Shown here: in pieces, positions 1-8,051 of the stretch | How positions within the stretch are numbered: the stretch's first letter is position 1 | Layout of the letters: every line of letters starts with the position of its first letter | Assembly: GCA_019638235.1 (NCBI GenBank) | Contig: JAHBUE010000001.1 | Location: 1,412,492 to 1,476,491 of the forward strand | DNA length: 64,000 nucleotides | Reading direction: 5' to 3' | Source: Cyclobacteriaceae bacterium | Lineage (GTDB): Bacteria; Bacteroidota; Bacteroidia; Cytophagales; Cyclobacteriaceae | The notes under the pieces: model-generated | Database searches by the model: none | What the model was told of the DNA's origin: nothing | The model's input: the letters and a program-made list of their open reading frames with translations, nothing else | Made by a program: the position numbers and the translations under genes

Positions 1-476
1 ATGCCGAAATACCCTTTCAGTAAAACTTTTACGGCATCAGCCCAGCCTTCCAAACTATCGCCAATAAGAAAACGCCTGCGCTTTTCTGCTTTTTGTATAG
101 GAGGTAGTTGTTCAACATGGTGATACTGAACGGAATACCCTACACCGGTTCCGCCCAATAACAGAAACATGGTTTCCGAAAAAGCGCGAATGTCATCTAC
201 CGGAAGGTAAGCACAATTATAAATGCGCGAATTGTTGCGTGCAATGGCCGTTCCGGCAAACTGCATGGCACGCATGGAAGGTAATACTTTTTTCTCACGC
301 ACCCATTTCATCACGTTAATGGTTTCTTCCCGTTGAAACGGATATTTTTCAATCATCATCTGCTCATAACGGTCGCAGATTTCATCCCACGTTTCCCTGC
401 GATTTAATTCGGGCAGGTACCGGGCATACTTCATGTAAATAATAATGTCGCTGAGTATTTCCTGGTTTAGTTGCAT
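1..476 (-). CDS. nrdJ: Adenosylcobalamin-dependent (class II) ribonucleotide reductase, N-terminal part, cut by window edge
   Basis: This is the beginning of a B12-dependent ribonucleoside-triphosphate reductase, the cytoplasmic enzyme that makes deoxynucleotides with or without oxygen. The frame starts at ATG 476-474 and is still open at base 1, so about 158 residues are visible and the stop is outside. The family hallmarks seen are LPSMRAMQFAG near residues 65-75, NCAYLPVDD with Cys88 at the place of the first redox-active cysteine, and LLLGGTGVGYSVQ. These fit monomeric class II enzymes better than class I. An FNR-like palindrome lies about 95 bases upstream (570-581), which would suit a gene useful at low oxygen. 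The identification is from memory of the family and is confident; the symbol could also be rtpR. Confidence 0.85.
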   Translation of the reverse strand, partial: MQLNQEILSDIIIYMKYARYLPELNRRETWDEICDRYEQMMIEKYPFQREETINVMKWVREKKVLPSMRAMQFAGTAIARNNSRIYNCAYLPVDDIRAFSETMFLLLGGTGVGYSVQYHHVEQLPPIQKAEKRRRFLIGDSLEGWADAVKVLLKGYFG

Positions 477-569
477 AGCTGTTAACGATTAAAAAGTGGA
501 TAAATATTTTCTTTTTTTAGTGGTTGATTTATGAAGTTTAAATCTATGCCTGTGAAACATTCAGCGCTA

Positions 570-581
570 TGATTTCAGTCA
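570..581. promoter_or_regulatory. FNR-like palindrome TGATTTCAGTCA
   Basis: The sequence TGAT-TTCA-GTCA fits the FNR/CRP-family pattern TGAYnnnnRTCA and is flanked by a further A/T pair. It lies between the class II reductase start (476, minus strand) and the DUF456 gene (742, plus strand). It is one of six intergenic copies in the window. That a regulator binds here is inference. Confidence 0.4.
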
Positions 582-641
582 TGTTTCGGAATAATTTTAC
601 CTCACCCCGATAACAATTTGAGTCTTTATGAAAATATCCCT

Positions 642-668
642 TTCCCCTCTCCCAGCGGGAGAGGGGAA
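642..668. repeat. REP-like hairpin, 12-bp perfect stem
   Basis: TTCCCCTCTCCC and GGGAGAGGGGAA pair perfectly around a 3-base loop. A related stem (CCCTCTCC / GGAGAGGG) sits at 6351-6371, so this is a dispersed intergenic palindrome. There is no T-run, so it is not a usual terminator. Confidence 0.6.
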
Positions 669-741
669 TAAAGCCTCTGTGTCAAATTTCAAAATTTTTG
701 ATGAGGAATGAGGTTATATTATTTCGTATGTTCGTAGTTGT

Positions 742-1212
742 ATGGATTTACTCTGGATTATTATTGCCTCTTGCCTGATGCTGGCCGGTGTTGTGGGCAG
801 CGTGGTTCCATTTTTGCCGGGGCCGCCCTTGAGTTATGCGGGCTTGTTGGTTTTGCAACTGCGCGAGGCGCCCGCGTTCAGCACTAAATTTTTGCTTATC
901 TGGCTTGCCATTGTAGTTGTTATTGTTGTGCTCGATTACATTGTGCCGGTGTATGGCACCAAAAAATTTGGCGGAACCAAATACGGTATGTGGGGCTGCA
1001 CCATTGGTTTGATTGCGGGCTTTTGGTTTGGGCCGTTAGGCATTATTGCCGGGCCGTTTGTCGGGGCGTTTGTTGGCGAGATACTGGCTAATAATGAATC
1101 GGAACGAGCATTAAAAGCTGCGTTGGGTTCGTTTATCGGTTTTGTGCTCAGCACCTTATTGAAATTAGTTACCTGCCTCGTAATGGGCTGGTATTTTATT
1201 AAAGCATTGTAA
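742..1212 (+). CDS. DUF456 family membrane protein
   Basis: A 156-residue protein with the DUF456 layout: glycine-rich hydrophobic segments at residues 5-25, 50-72, 85-110 and 128-153. The segment VVGSVVPFLPGPPLSYAG near residues 17-34 and the glycine-rich repeat around residues 95-112 (GPLGIIAGPFVGAFVGE) are typical of the family. It should sit in the inner membrane; its role is unknown. The ATG at 742 gives a natural N-terminal membrane helix. It is followed after 1 base by a 28-bp palindrome, then by the RDD gene. Confidence 0.8.
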   Translation: MDLLWIIIASCLMLAGVVGSVVPFLPGPPLSYAGLLVLQLREAPAFSTKFLLIWLAIVVVIVVLDYIVPVYGTKKFGGTKYGMWGCTIGLIAGFWFGPLGIIAGPFVGAFVGEILANNESERALKAALGSFIGFVLSTLLKLVTCLVMGWYFIKAL

Positions 1213-1213
1213 T

Positions 1214-1241
1214 CCCTGGTCTGTGTCGACACAGGCCAGGG
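1214..1241. repeat. 28-bp near-perfect palindrome centred on GTCGAC
   Basis: CCCTGG-t-CTGTGTCGACACAG-g-CCAGGG pairs along its full length, with one T.G wobble in RNA. It starts one base after the DUF456 stop codon and is followed by GAAAATAAAG rather than a T-run. It may be a transcription end or mRNA-stability structure, or a dispersed palindromic element. Confidence 0.55.
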
Positions 1242-1267
1242 AAAATAAAGACATCGTAATCAAGCCA

Positions 1268-1792
1268 ATGAAATATTTCATCAAGAGAATAGTAGCCTAC
1301 TTGTTGGATTGTATACTTTGCTATTTATCCGTAATGGTAATAATTCAATGGGGTATCCTGAGTAATTTGAGAGAACAATTGGGAATTACAGATAAATGGT
1401 TTGAAAGCAGTATTAATTTGGAAATTTATGTATTGCTTACAATTTCACTGCCTGTGTGGATTTATTTTTTATTGATGGATAGCAAGATCGCTAAAGGTTC
1501 TTTCGGGAAACGATTAATGAAGTTAGCTGTACAGGAAAAAACCAGAGATGAAAGAGTTGGTATTCCCAAATCATTAGCCAGAACAACATTGAAACTATTG
1601 CCGTGGGAAATATCTCACCTGGGGTTGATTTTTCCGACTCCGATTTACTTTGACGAAGATCCTGAAATCAGGGTACTCACTATTATTGGTATTCTTCTCA
1701 CAATGGTTTATGTGATTAGTCTGTTAACTAAAGACAAACAGACCATTTATGATAGTATAACTGGAACCAAAGTCATCGAAAATGCACGCTAA
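1268..1792 (+). CDS. RDD family membrane protein
   Basis: An RDD domain protein of 174 residues from ATG 1268, with membrane segments near residues 7-30, 58-75 and 140-160. The family has a conserved Arg near the start of helix 1 (here KRIVAYLLDC) and Asp in helix 1, plus a conserved GSFGKRLMKLAV-type segment, which is visible near residues 80-91. The frame extends upstream to a GTG at 1223, but that codon lies inside a 28-bp palindrome, so ATG 1268 is preferred. RDD proteins are membrane proteins of mostly unknown function, some proposed as ion exchangers. The 3' end overlaps the next gene by 11 bases. Confidence 0.75.
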   Translation: MKYFIKRIVAYLLDCILCYLSVMVIIQWGILSNLREQLGITDKWFESSINLEIYVLLTISLPVWIYFLLMDSKIAKGSFGKRLMKLAVQEKTRDERVGIPKSLARTTLKLLPWEISHLGLIFPTPIYFDEDPEIRVLTIIGILLTMVYVISLLTKDKQTIYDSITGTKVIENAR

Positions 1793-2264
1793 CGAAATTC
1801 TTATTCAAAAGTTCTACACTAACTTTCAACAGCTTGATGCCGAGGGTATGAAAGCCTGCTACCACGATGAAATTGCTTTTTCCGACCCTGCTTTTCCTGA
1901 CCTGAAGGGAAAAGAAGCCGGTGCCATGTGGAGTATGCTGATAAGTGCGTTGAAGAATGACCCGGCCGGTTGGAAACTTGAGTTCAGCAACGTACAGGCA
2001 GATGATAAACGAGGTTCTTGCCGTTGGGAAGCGCACTACACGTTTTCGTTAACGGGTAGAAAAGTGCACAACATCATTGATGCAACATTTGAGTTTAATG
2101 ACGGAAAAATTATAACACATACCGATACGTTCGATTTTTACCGTTGGTCGCGTATGGCTTTTGGGTTTACGGGTGTTTTACTTGGCTGGACGCCCTTCTT
2201 CCGGAAAAAAGTTCAGGGCACTACCCGCAAGCGGTTAGCGGGGTTTCTTAAACGGAACGGTTAA
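1782..2264 (+). CDS. NTF2-like / SnoaL-type protein
   Basis: A 160-residue protein with the NTF2-like fold pattern: an N-terminal helix (EILIQKFYTNFQQLDAEGMKACY), then HDEIAFSDPAF and a strand-rich end (SCRWEAHYTF, FNDGKIITHTDTFDFYRW). Proteins of this family (nuclear transport factor 2 / SnoaL-like) are small cone-shaped barrels used for binding or simple isomerase-type chemistry. The substrate cannot be told. It overlaps the RDD gene by 11 bases on the same strand, so the two are probably co-transcribed. Confidence 0.75.
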   Translation: MHANEILIQKFYTNFQQLDAEGMKACYHDEIAFSDPAFPDLKGKEAGAMWSMLISALKNDPAGWKLEFSNVQADDKRGSCRWEAHYTFSLTGRKVHNIIDATFEFNDGKIITHTDTFDFYRWSRMAFGFTGVLLGWTPFFRKKVQGTTRKRLAGFLKRNG

Positions 2265-2276
2265 AGTTCCTGCATA

Positions 2277-2708
2277 TCAACAACGGCTATCGTGGTTTTT
2301 ACTGATATAGTTGATAGTCGCTTTACTGAGTTTCTCCAACACGTCAAGATTAAGGTCGTCTAACTTTTTGAAGTAAATGCAGGCTTTGCCCATTTTGTAT
2401 TTTCCTAATTTGTCGAGGAGCTTTTGATTGTCGTTACCCGGACACGTAACATACAGCGAAAACTCGGCCTTTCGGGGAGAGAAACCAATAAGCGGTGCAT
2501 CGCCTTCATGGCCACTGGCATATTTATAATGATAACGGCCAAAGCCTATAATGGTAGGCCCCCACATGGCAGGCTCAAAGCCCGACCATTCCCGCATCAG
2601 TTCAATGAGGCGAAGGCTGTCTTGTTTCTTTTGCTCCTTATCAACAAATGAGTTTATAAAGTCAATAACACTGACGTTGGTTTCTGTTGTTTTGTTTTTT
2701 GTTGCCAT
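2277..2708 (-). CDS. DUF1801 domain protein
   Basis: A 143-residue protein matching the DUF1801 (YdhG-like) family: an N-terminal helix region, then MWGPTIIGFGRYHYKYASG near residues 48-66 and GFSPRKAEFSLYV near 74-86. Members are small cytoplasmic proteins of unknown function, distantly related to the iron-sulfur scaffold-like Fra-type fold. It ends 12 bases from the convergent NTF2-like gene and lies just downstream of the broken GNAT gene on the same strand (10-base gap). Confidence 0.8.
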   Translation of the reverse strand: MATKNKTTETNVSVIDFINSFVDKEQKKQDSLRLIELMREWSGFEPAMWGPTIIGFGRYHYKYASGHEGDAPLIGFSPRKAEFSLYVTCPGNDNQKLLDKLGKYKMGKACIYFKKLDDLNLDVLEKLSKATINYISKNHDSRC

Positions 2709-2718
2709 GTTGTGTCAG

Positions 2719-3266
2719 TTACACTTTATTTGACTTTTTGCTTTCAAACCCTGCTTTATCAGTTCTATACCAATTGTGTTTAACTCCGTTAAGGTCAAAA
2801 GTTTCTATAAGTTTTAGTCCAACTTTTTTCAATACCTTGTTTGAACCAACGTTTTCACAGTCTGCTCTTGCAAAAACCTCATCTGTATTAAGGTTATCAA
2901 ACGCATATTTCAATGAAGCAAGAGCGGCTTCTGTTGCGATGCCCTGTCCCCAGTATCTTTTAATTAATCTATAACCAAGGTCATAGTAATTTTTATGATT
3001 GTTGATTTGTTCAGCAACAAATTCCAATCCCGTCCAACCAATGAAATTGTTGGTATTTTTGTCAATAATTGCCCAACGTCCAATGCCGAAATCAGTGTAT
3101 TGTTGCCTGATAAAATTTATAATATTTGCTGCTTGTTCTTTGCTTGAAATAGTTTCGTTTCCTAAAAATCTATGGACTTCTGGGTTGGAAGTTCAAACAT
3201 TCCATCAATGTCAGTCGGAATGATTTCTCTTAAAATTAATCTATCTGTTTCTGCGAATATCTTCAC
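2719..3266 (-). pseudogene. GNAT acetyltransferase broken by a frameshift near 3185-3192
   Basis: Two frames together give one GNAT (RimJ/RimL-type) N-acetyltransferase of about 182 residues. The upstream frame from GTG 3266-3264 reads KIFAETDRLILREIIPTDID, GMFEL and then loses frame. The downstream frame resumes with NPEVHRFLGN and continues through YDLGYRLIKRYWGQGIATEA, which is the acetyl-CoA binding region, to the stop at 2719. The usual join in this family reads GMFELDSNPEVHRF, so a few bases are missing (the frame would be restored by about 4 extra bases). It is either a recent pseudogene or a sequence error. The rest of the protein shows no decay, so the break is recent or artefactual. 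Confidence 0.75.
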
Positions 3267-3279
3267 CAGAACTTCAGAT

Positions 3280-6228
3280 TTAATCCTGTTGCTCAAACAC
3301 CCTCTCCGTTAAATGCTCCTTCAACTTCAAGTGGTCAACACCTTTTTCTAACCAGTCCGGTTGTGCTTCGCCTTTCAGGTAATAATTAAAAAACTCCATC
3401 ATGCGTGTAGCATAATCTTTCCTGTTTTCTAATTTAGCCAACCCGTGATTTTCACCTTTGTATTGCATCATCACCACGGGTTTCTTTAACCTGCGCAAGG
3501 CGTTGTAGTATTCAATGCCTTGTGTAAAGTCAACAGCGCCATCTTTATCGTTGTGCAGCATGAGCAAAGGCGTGTTTCCATTTTTTACATGATAAACCGG
3601 TGAGTTGCGCAGGTAGGCTTCCCAGTTGTCCCACGGTGCACCGGTAAACCGGCCCTGCGAGGCTTCAAAAATTGACATATTGCCGCCACCGGTGTTCCAG
3701 TAAATTAAATCATACATCGACACCATGTTGGTAAGCGGTGCGCCTGCGGCAGCAGCTTTAAACATATTAGTTTGTGTTATAAGAAAACAGGTTTGATAAC
3801 CGCCCCACGAGTGCCCGTGAATACCGATATTGTTTTCATCAATCACACCGGTTTTTATTGCAGCCTTAACGCCCGGTATCACACACCACACGGCCGACAT
3901 ACCCGGGTCATCCATTTTATAAACTATGTCGGGCATGAATACGGCATAGCCGTTACTGGTGTATACGTTCGGGTTCCACCCGCCTCCCGGATAATTCGGG
4001 TTTGAATAACTATGTAATGATTGCGACATCTTCTCATAGTAGTAAACTATTGTGGGATATTTCTTTCCTTGTTCGTAACCGGCAGGTAAAAATAACGCAC
4101 CTTGCAGCGTATCGCCTTTGTCGGATACGTAATCAACTAACTGTACTCCGGGCGACCATTTATATTTTTCGGCATCGGGTGTATTTTTTGAAACCTGCGA
4201 AGCATTTTTTAACTGTGCATCGGCTGTAAAAAATTCTGTTGGCTGATTAAACTTCTCACGACTGAACACATATACCTCTGCTTTTTTTGCTTTCAGCAAC
4301 CGGTTGATGTTGGCATCTTCCCACAATAATGATTTCGCGCCTGGTGTAAGTCCTGCTTTACCCGGTTCAAGGCGGGCAATGCCGCTCTTTTTATTCCATT
4401 CGCCATACGCGCGTATGTATTGGGGTTTCTTCAAATCAATTCCTTTTTCATCTGCGTCAAGCTGAAAGCGGATCTGATAACGAATTTTTTCTTTCTTGCC
4501 GTTTACCGTAAGATTTATGGCCGCATCTTTCCCATTTGCAGGCACTTGCCAAATGTTCCACAAATCGCGAATCAATAGGTGTTTGCTGTCGCTGCTCCAA
4601 CCGATAACCGGTGTAAGCGGTTTCACTACGTTGTGGTCGTCTTCCGTATTTACAAAAGAGGTTTTAACTTTTTCGGTAATGTTTATGCTGCTTTTGGTCG
4701 GAATATCATACACATAATAATGACCGTCTTTACCGTAAATAAATTTTGTTCCGTCAGGTGATGACCTTGGGCTTGACCAGAAAGAGGGCAGGTAAAGTTT
4801 TTCAAACACTTTTGTTTTTGCACCGGTTTTTAAATCAATTACATACACATCCGTGTACGATTGCCCGTCTAACGCATTGTTTAATTCATACGCGCTGTTA
4901 TCCTGACCAATGGCATACCGGTGCTTGGGCATAAGGGTCAGGGTTTTTAATGTTTCATCGTTTAACCTTGTAACAGATGAGCTGCCGACATCATACATCG
5001 CCCAATAGCTGAAATTTTTGTCTTGCATTTCCTGTCGTTGTTGCCGCGATTGCAAACGGGTATCCTGCCAATGCCAGATGGTCATGTCCGGGCGAATGGT
5101 GTCGCCTTTTGGTGCATCAGTTTTTTTTGCATCTAATTTGGTGATAGCCTTCTGCAAATCGGCAATGGATTTTATACTGGTGTCTGATTTTATTTTTGCC
5201 AACTTATCCTCATCCGATACGCTGGGTGTTTCTTTCTCTGCTTTCTTGTCTTCTTTTTTTGCAAGCTCCAGGTTATGTATTCCAAATAGCAAACGAGTCA
5301 GGTCTTCCGTCCACATAGGTGCACGATTGGGGCTTATGGTCATGCCTTTCGGAAAGCGGGTTGAATCGCTGTCGGGTTCATACAATACCACAAGCGGAGC
5401 GGAAAGATTTTTCACACCCAATACACTTCCTTTATCCTGTTTAAATTTTTTATCCTTCACCATCTTTAACGCAGCAAATCCATCCCCTTCTTCTGTCCAG
5501 TTAATAGATTGATACCGGGCTTTGTCGCTATCCAACACCCGTGTTTGTTTGGAAGCAACCGTGTAGAGGTGTAATCCGTTACCGGATTGACCGGCAGCAT
5601 CAATGGTATACGCCAAATGTGTTCCTTTTTTATTGAAGGCATATTCCGAAACATTTCCAATGTTCTGACTTTTTCCGTTAGAAAGCTCAACGAGTAACAG
5701 GTCGGAGCCTTTCGGATCATCGGGTTTGCTTCCGGGTGTACGTTCTTTTGCAATTTGAATAGCGATATGATTGCCCGCCTCACCATTAAACGCGAAGGAG
5801 TTTACTTTTTCATATTCCGTTTTTTTGTCGGTTGCCAGTTCTACTACATGAAGTTTATCGAACAATTGTTTGCCGGGAGTTTTGGCGTTGGCTTTCCGCT
5901 CGGTGTTTTTTGGCGATTCTTTAAAGGCAATCCATTTACCGTTTTCGGAGAAGACCATAGAAACAAAATTAGTGCTGCCAATGGTATATGTTTTTTTGTC
6001 CGTTCCTTTTACTTTCTGCACAATTAGTTCGCCATCACCATCTACCGGAAGAAGTGTGTATGCCATCCATTGCCCGTCAGGCGAAATGGTTACACTAAAA
6101 GGCGAAATGGATTTCCAGGCCGATACATCTTTCCAGTTGATTGGCCGGGGTTCTTGTTGCGCATTGCTGCTTACATAAAACAATAGCAGGAGCGCTACGG
6201 TAAGGGTTTTAATTAATGACGATTTCAT
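3280..6228 (-). CDS. Secreted S9 family (prolyl oligopeptidase-type) serine peptidase
   Basis: A 982-residue exported peptidase. Residues 1-24 are a signal peptide ending SSNAQ. Residues about 40-680 look like the beta-propeller that gates access in S9 enzymes, and the C-terminal 250 residues are the alpha/beta hydrolase domain. The nucleophile motif GHSWGG puts the catalytic Ser near residue 807, the Asp is in NDKDGAVD (about 896) and the His in GENHGL (about 926), so the triad is complete. It should cleave short peptides in the periplasm or at the surface. It is longer than typical dipeptidyl peptidase IV-type members (about 700 residues), because of extra propeller material including a Lys/Glu-rich insert around residues 320-370. 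It is followed after 13 bases by the broken GNAT gene. Confidence 0.85.
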   Translation of the reverse strand: MKSSLIKTLTVALLLLFYVSSNAQQEPRPINWKDVSAWKSISPFSVTISPDGQWMAYTLLPVDGDGELIVQKVKGTDKKTYTIGSTNFVSMVFSENGKWIAFKESPKNTERKANAKTPGKQLFDKLHVVELATDKKTEYEKVNSFAFNGEAGNHIAIQIAKERTPGSKPDDPKGSDLLLVELSNGKSQNIGNVSEYAFNKKGTHLAYTIDAAGQSGNGLHLYTVASKQTRVLDSDKARYQSINWTEEGDGFAALKMVKDKKFKQDKGSVLGVKNLSAPLVVLYEPDSDSTRFPKGMTISPNRAPMWTEDLTRLLFGIHNLELAKKEDKKAEKETPSVSDEDKLAKIKSDTSIKSIADLQKAITKLDAKKTDAPKGDTIRPDMTIWHWQDTRLQSRQQRQEMQDKNFSYWAMYDVGSSSVTRLNDETLKTLTLMPKHRYAIGQDNSAYELNNALDGQSYTDVYVIDLKTGAKTKVFEKLYLPSFWSSPRSSPDGTKFIYGKDGHYYVYDIPTKSSINITEKVKTSFVNTEDDHNVVKPLTPVIGWSSDSKHLLIRDLWNIWQVPANGKDAAINLTVNGKKEKIRYQIRFQLDADEKGIDLKKPQYIRAYGEWNKKSGIARLEPGKAGLTPGAKSLLWEDANINRLLKAKKAEVYVFSREKFNQPTEFFTADAQLKNASQVSKNTPDAEKYKWSPGVQLVDYVSDKGDTLQGALFLPAGYEQGKKYPTIVYYYEKMSQSLHSYSNPNYPGGGWNPNVYTSNGYAVFMPDIVYKMDDPGMSAVWCVIPGVKAAIKTGVIDENNIGIHGHSWGGYQTCFLITQTNMFKAAAAGAPLTNMVSMYDLIYWNTGGGNMSIFEASQGRFTGAPWDNWEAYLRNSPVYHVKNGNTPLLMLHNDKDGAVDFTQGIEYYNALRRLKKPVVMMQYKGENHGLAKLENRKDYATRMMEFFNYYLKGEAQPDWLEKGVDHLKLKEHLTERVFEQQD

Positions 6229-6307
6229 AAGGTAAAGGGATAATGATTTTTAGCGTAGTAATATTAAGCATAATTACGATACAAGAAAGTATTACTTGTA
6301 CGAGCGG

Positions 6308-6413
6308 TAGCCTCACCCATCCATTGTCCTGCTTGCTGAAAACCTGAATTGCCCTCTCCGCGGGAGAGGGCAGCCTGCCTTTGCCTTAGCAGGCACTTAA
6401 AAGGGTGAGGCTA
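6308..6413. repeat. REP/MITE-like element with 11-bp terminal inverted repeats
   Basis: TAGCCTCACCC (6308-6318) pairs with GGGTGAGGCTA (6403-6413). Inside is a second hairpin, GCCCTCTCC (6351-6359) with GGAGAGGGC (6363-6371). The inner stem resembles the hairpin at 642-668. It fills much of the 281-base gap between the divergent peptidase and KAS III genes and carries no gene. Confidence 0.6.
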
Positions 6414-6450
6414 CTAACAACTGTTTGTTTTTTCTTTTTTGCAACATTAG

Positions 6451-6462
6451 TGATTTCTGTCA
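6451..6462. promoter_or_regulatory. FNR-like palindrome TGATTTCTGTCA
   Basis: TGAT-TTCT-GTCA fits TGAYnnnnRTCA. It ends one base before the -33 element of the promoter at 6464-6493. Its centre (6456.5) is about 41-44 bases before the predicted transcript start, the position of a class II FNR/CRP activator site. Confidence 0.5.
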
Positions 6463-6463
6463 G

Positions 6464-6493
6464 TTTGATTGGAACTCAATTACGTTACCTTTG
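6464..6493 (+). promoter_or_regulatory. Bacteroidota-type promoter TTTG-N18-TACCTTTG
   Basis: TTTG at 6464-6467 and TACCTTTG at 6486-6493 are 18 bases apart, an exact match to the -33 TTTG / -7 TAnnTTTG promoter of Bacteroidota. Transcription would start near 6498-6500, about 10 bases before the KAS III start codon, giving a very short leader. Confidence 0.6.
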
Positions 6494-6509
6494 AACTGAC
6501 TTAAAAGCT

Positions 6510-7592
6510 ATGCAAGAAAATATTTATTCAATCATTACCGGTTCAGGTCGCTACATTCCTACACAACGAATTACCAATTCGGATTTTTTAGACAACACAT
6601 TTTTTGAACCTGACGGCAAACGCATAACACGGGCGAACGAAGTTATTATTCAAAAATTCAGCGAGATAACAGGCATACTGGAACGCAGGTATGTTACAGA
6701 TGATTTGGTTGCTTCCGATATTGGTTACCTCGCAGCGGATGATGCACTCACATCATCGCATACAGATGCCGAAACACTCGATTATATTATTGTAGCGCAC
6801 AACTTTGGCGATGTTGCCGCTGATAACCGCAGAAGCGACCTTGTACCTGCATTGGCTTCGCGCATAAAAATGAAGTTAGGCATAAAAAACCCTGATACCG
6901 TTTGTTACGATTTGCCGTTTGGTTGTGCAGGCTGGTTGCAGGGTGTTATCCAGGCCGACTTCTACATTAAATCGGGCATGGCAAAAAAAATATTGGTGAT
7001 TGGCGCTGAAACGCTTTCGCGGATTTGTGACCCGCACGACCGCGACAGTATGATTTATGCTGATGGAGCGGGGGCAGTAATTCTTGAGGCAACACGCAGC
7101 GCAACACCGGTTGGTATATTGGCGCATCAATCGCAAACCAATGCAGGCGATTATACCTATGTGTTGAAAATGGAGTCTTCGTGCAATCCCGATTATGAAG
7201 GCAACACCCTGTTTTTAAAAATGCGTGGACGCGCGTTATATGAACATGCGCTGAAGGCTGTGCCTGCGGTAATTAAAGCAAGCTTAGAAAAAGCCAACAT
7301 TCCCATTACCGATATTAAAAAAGTTTTTATTCACCAGGCGAATACCAAAATGGATGAAGCCATTTTGAACAGACTGTTTGAAGCATACGGACTAACCGCA
7401 CCCGACAATATTATGCCTATGAGTATATCGTGGCTGGGTAACAGTTCGGTAGCTACGGTTCCTACATTATATGATTTGGTGAGCAAGGGCGATATGCCTG
7501 AGCATCAGCTAACAAAAGGAAGTGTAATTATTTTTGCTGCGGTTGGCGCTGGCGTTAACATTAATTCGGTTGTGTATCGTATTCCCGATTAA
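6510..7592 (+). CDS. 3-oxoacyl-ACP synthase III family protein (FabH-like)
   Basis: A 360-residue KAS III family enzyme, which joins an acyl-CoA to malonyl-ACP or a related unit. The catalytic triad is complete: Cys139 in DLPFGCAGW, His275 in FIHQANTKM and Asn311 in WLGNSSVATV. The protein is longer than FabH of about 320-330 residues because of an N-terminal insert (residues 15-50). A single copy away from fab genes suggests a role beside the main FabH, for example priming of branched chains or a special lipid. It has a strong own promoter with an adjoining FNR-like site and a terminator at 7614-7649, so it is a one-gene unit. Confidence 0.8.
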   Translation: MQENIYSIITGSGRYIPTQRITNSDFLDNTFFEPDGKRITRANEVIIQKFSEITGILERRYVTDDLVASDIGYLAADDALTSSHTDAETLDYIIVAHNFGDVAADNRRSDLVPALASRIKMKLGIKNPDTVCYDLPFGCAGWLQGVIQADFYIKSGMAKKILVIGAETLSRICDPHDRDSMIYADGAGAVILEATRSATPVGILAHQSQTNAGDYTYVLKMESSCNPDYEGNTLFLKMRGRALYEHALKAVPAVIKASLEKANIPITDIKKVFIHQANTKMDEAILNRLFEAYGLTAPDNIMPMSISWLGNSSVATVPTLYDLVSKGDMPEHQLTKGSVIIFAAVGAGVNINSVVYRIPD

Positions 7593-7613
7593 GGCATGCA
7601 GGGTAGCACAAAA

Positions 7614-7649
7614 AAAACGGGAAAGTCAATTGCTTGATTTTCCCGTTTT
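7614..7649. terminator. Rho-independent terminator of the KAS III gene
   Basis: AAAACGGGAAAGTCAA and TTGATTTTCCCGTTTT pair around TTGC with one mismatch, with A and T runs on both sides, so it could end transcription from either direction. It begins 22 bases after the stop codon. Confidence 0.7.
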
Positions 7650-8051
7650 CATTACACATAAACCGTAGCTCATGTATAACGCTAAGATTAACGCTTGCCA
7701 GTGTAAAACTGCCCCGGCTTTCCTGCGAAAGCCTTGCTTGGTTTCATGTCATGCCAGGTTTTCCCGAAGGACGCCTTTGCGTGAACATAATTTTACCACA
7801 CCAGTTTTTTTGTTCCCTGTTCCCCGTAGAAAACCGGTTTTTGTTTTCTGGTGTTGTTCAATTACCCTGTCAATGTTTGACTTAGTGATGTGAAAGTAGT
7901 TGGTTGATATATATCTGCAAAATATTTTACTAAAAAGTAATCAACAACTTATCAACCAGGTTATGCACATCGTAATTCTTTATGCAGAAATTACCCGTCA
8001 GACGCTTAGAGCGGCCATGACGAGTTACTAACATAGATGATCGCATCGATC
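7650..8051. other. Gene-free stretch of about 400 bases with inverted repeats
   Basis: No convincing gene is seen between the terminator at 7614-7649 and the stop of the membrane protein at 8052. It holds CACCAG (near 7800) and CTGGTG (near 7850) arms enclosing AAAACCGGTTTT, and one DnaA-box-like TTATGCACA at 7961-7969. A small RNA is possible but no known family was recognised. Confidence 0.35.

Noticed and set aside
1223..1267. Upstream GTG start for the RDD protein
   Set aside because: It falls inside a 28-bp palindrome just after the previous stop, and the ATG at 1268 fits the family better.
7961..7969. TTATGCACA, a DnaA-box-like 9-mer
   Set aside because: Only one copy, with no dnaA or dnaN nearby; not enough for an origin.
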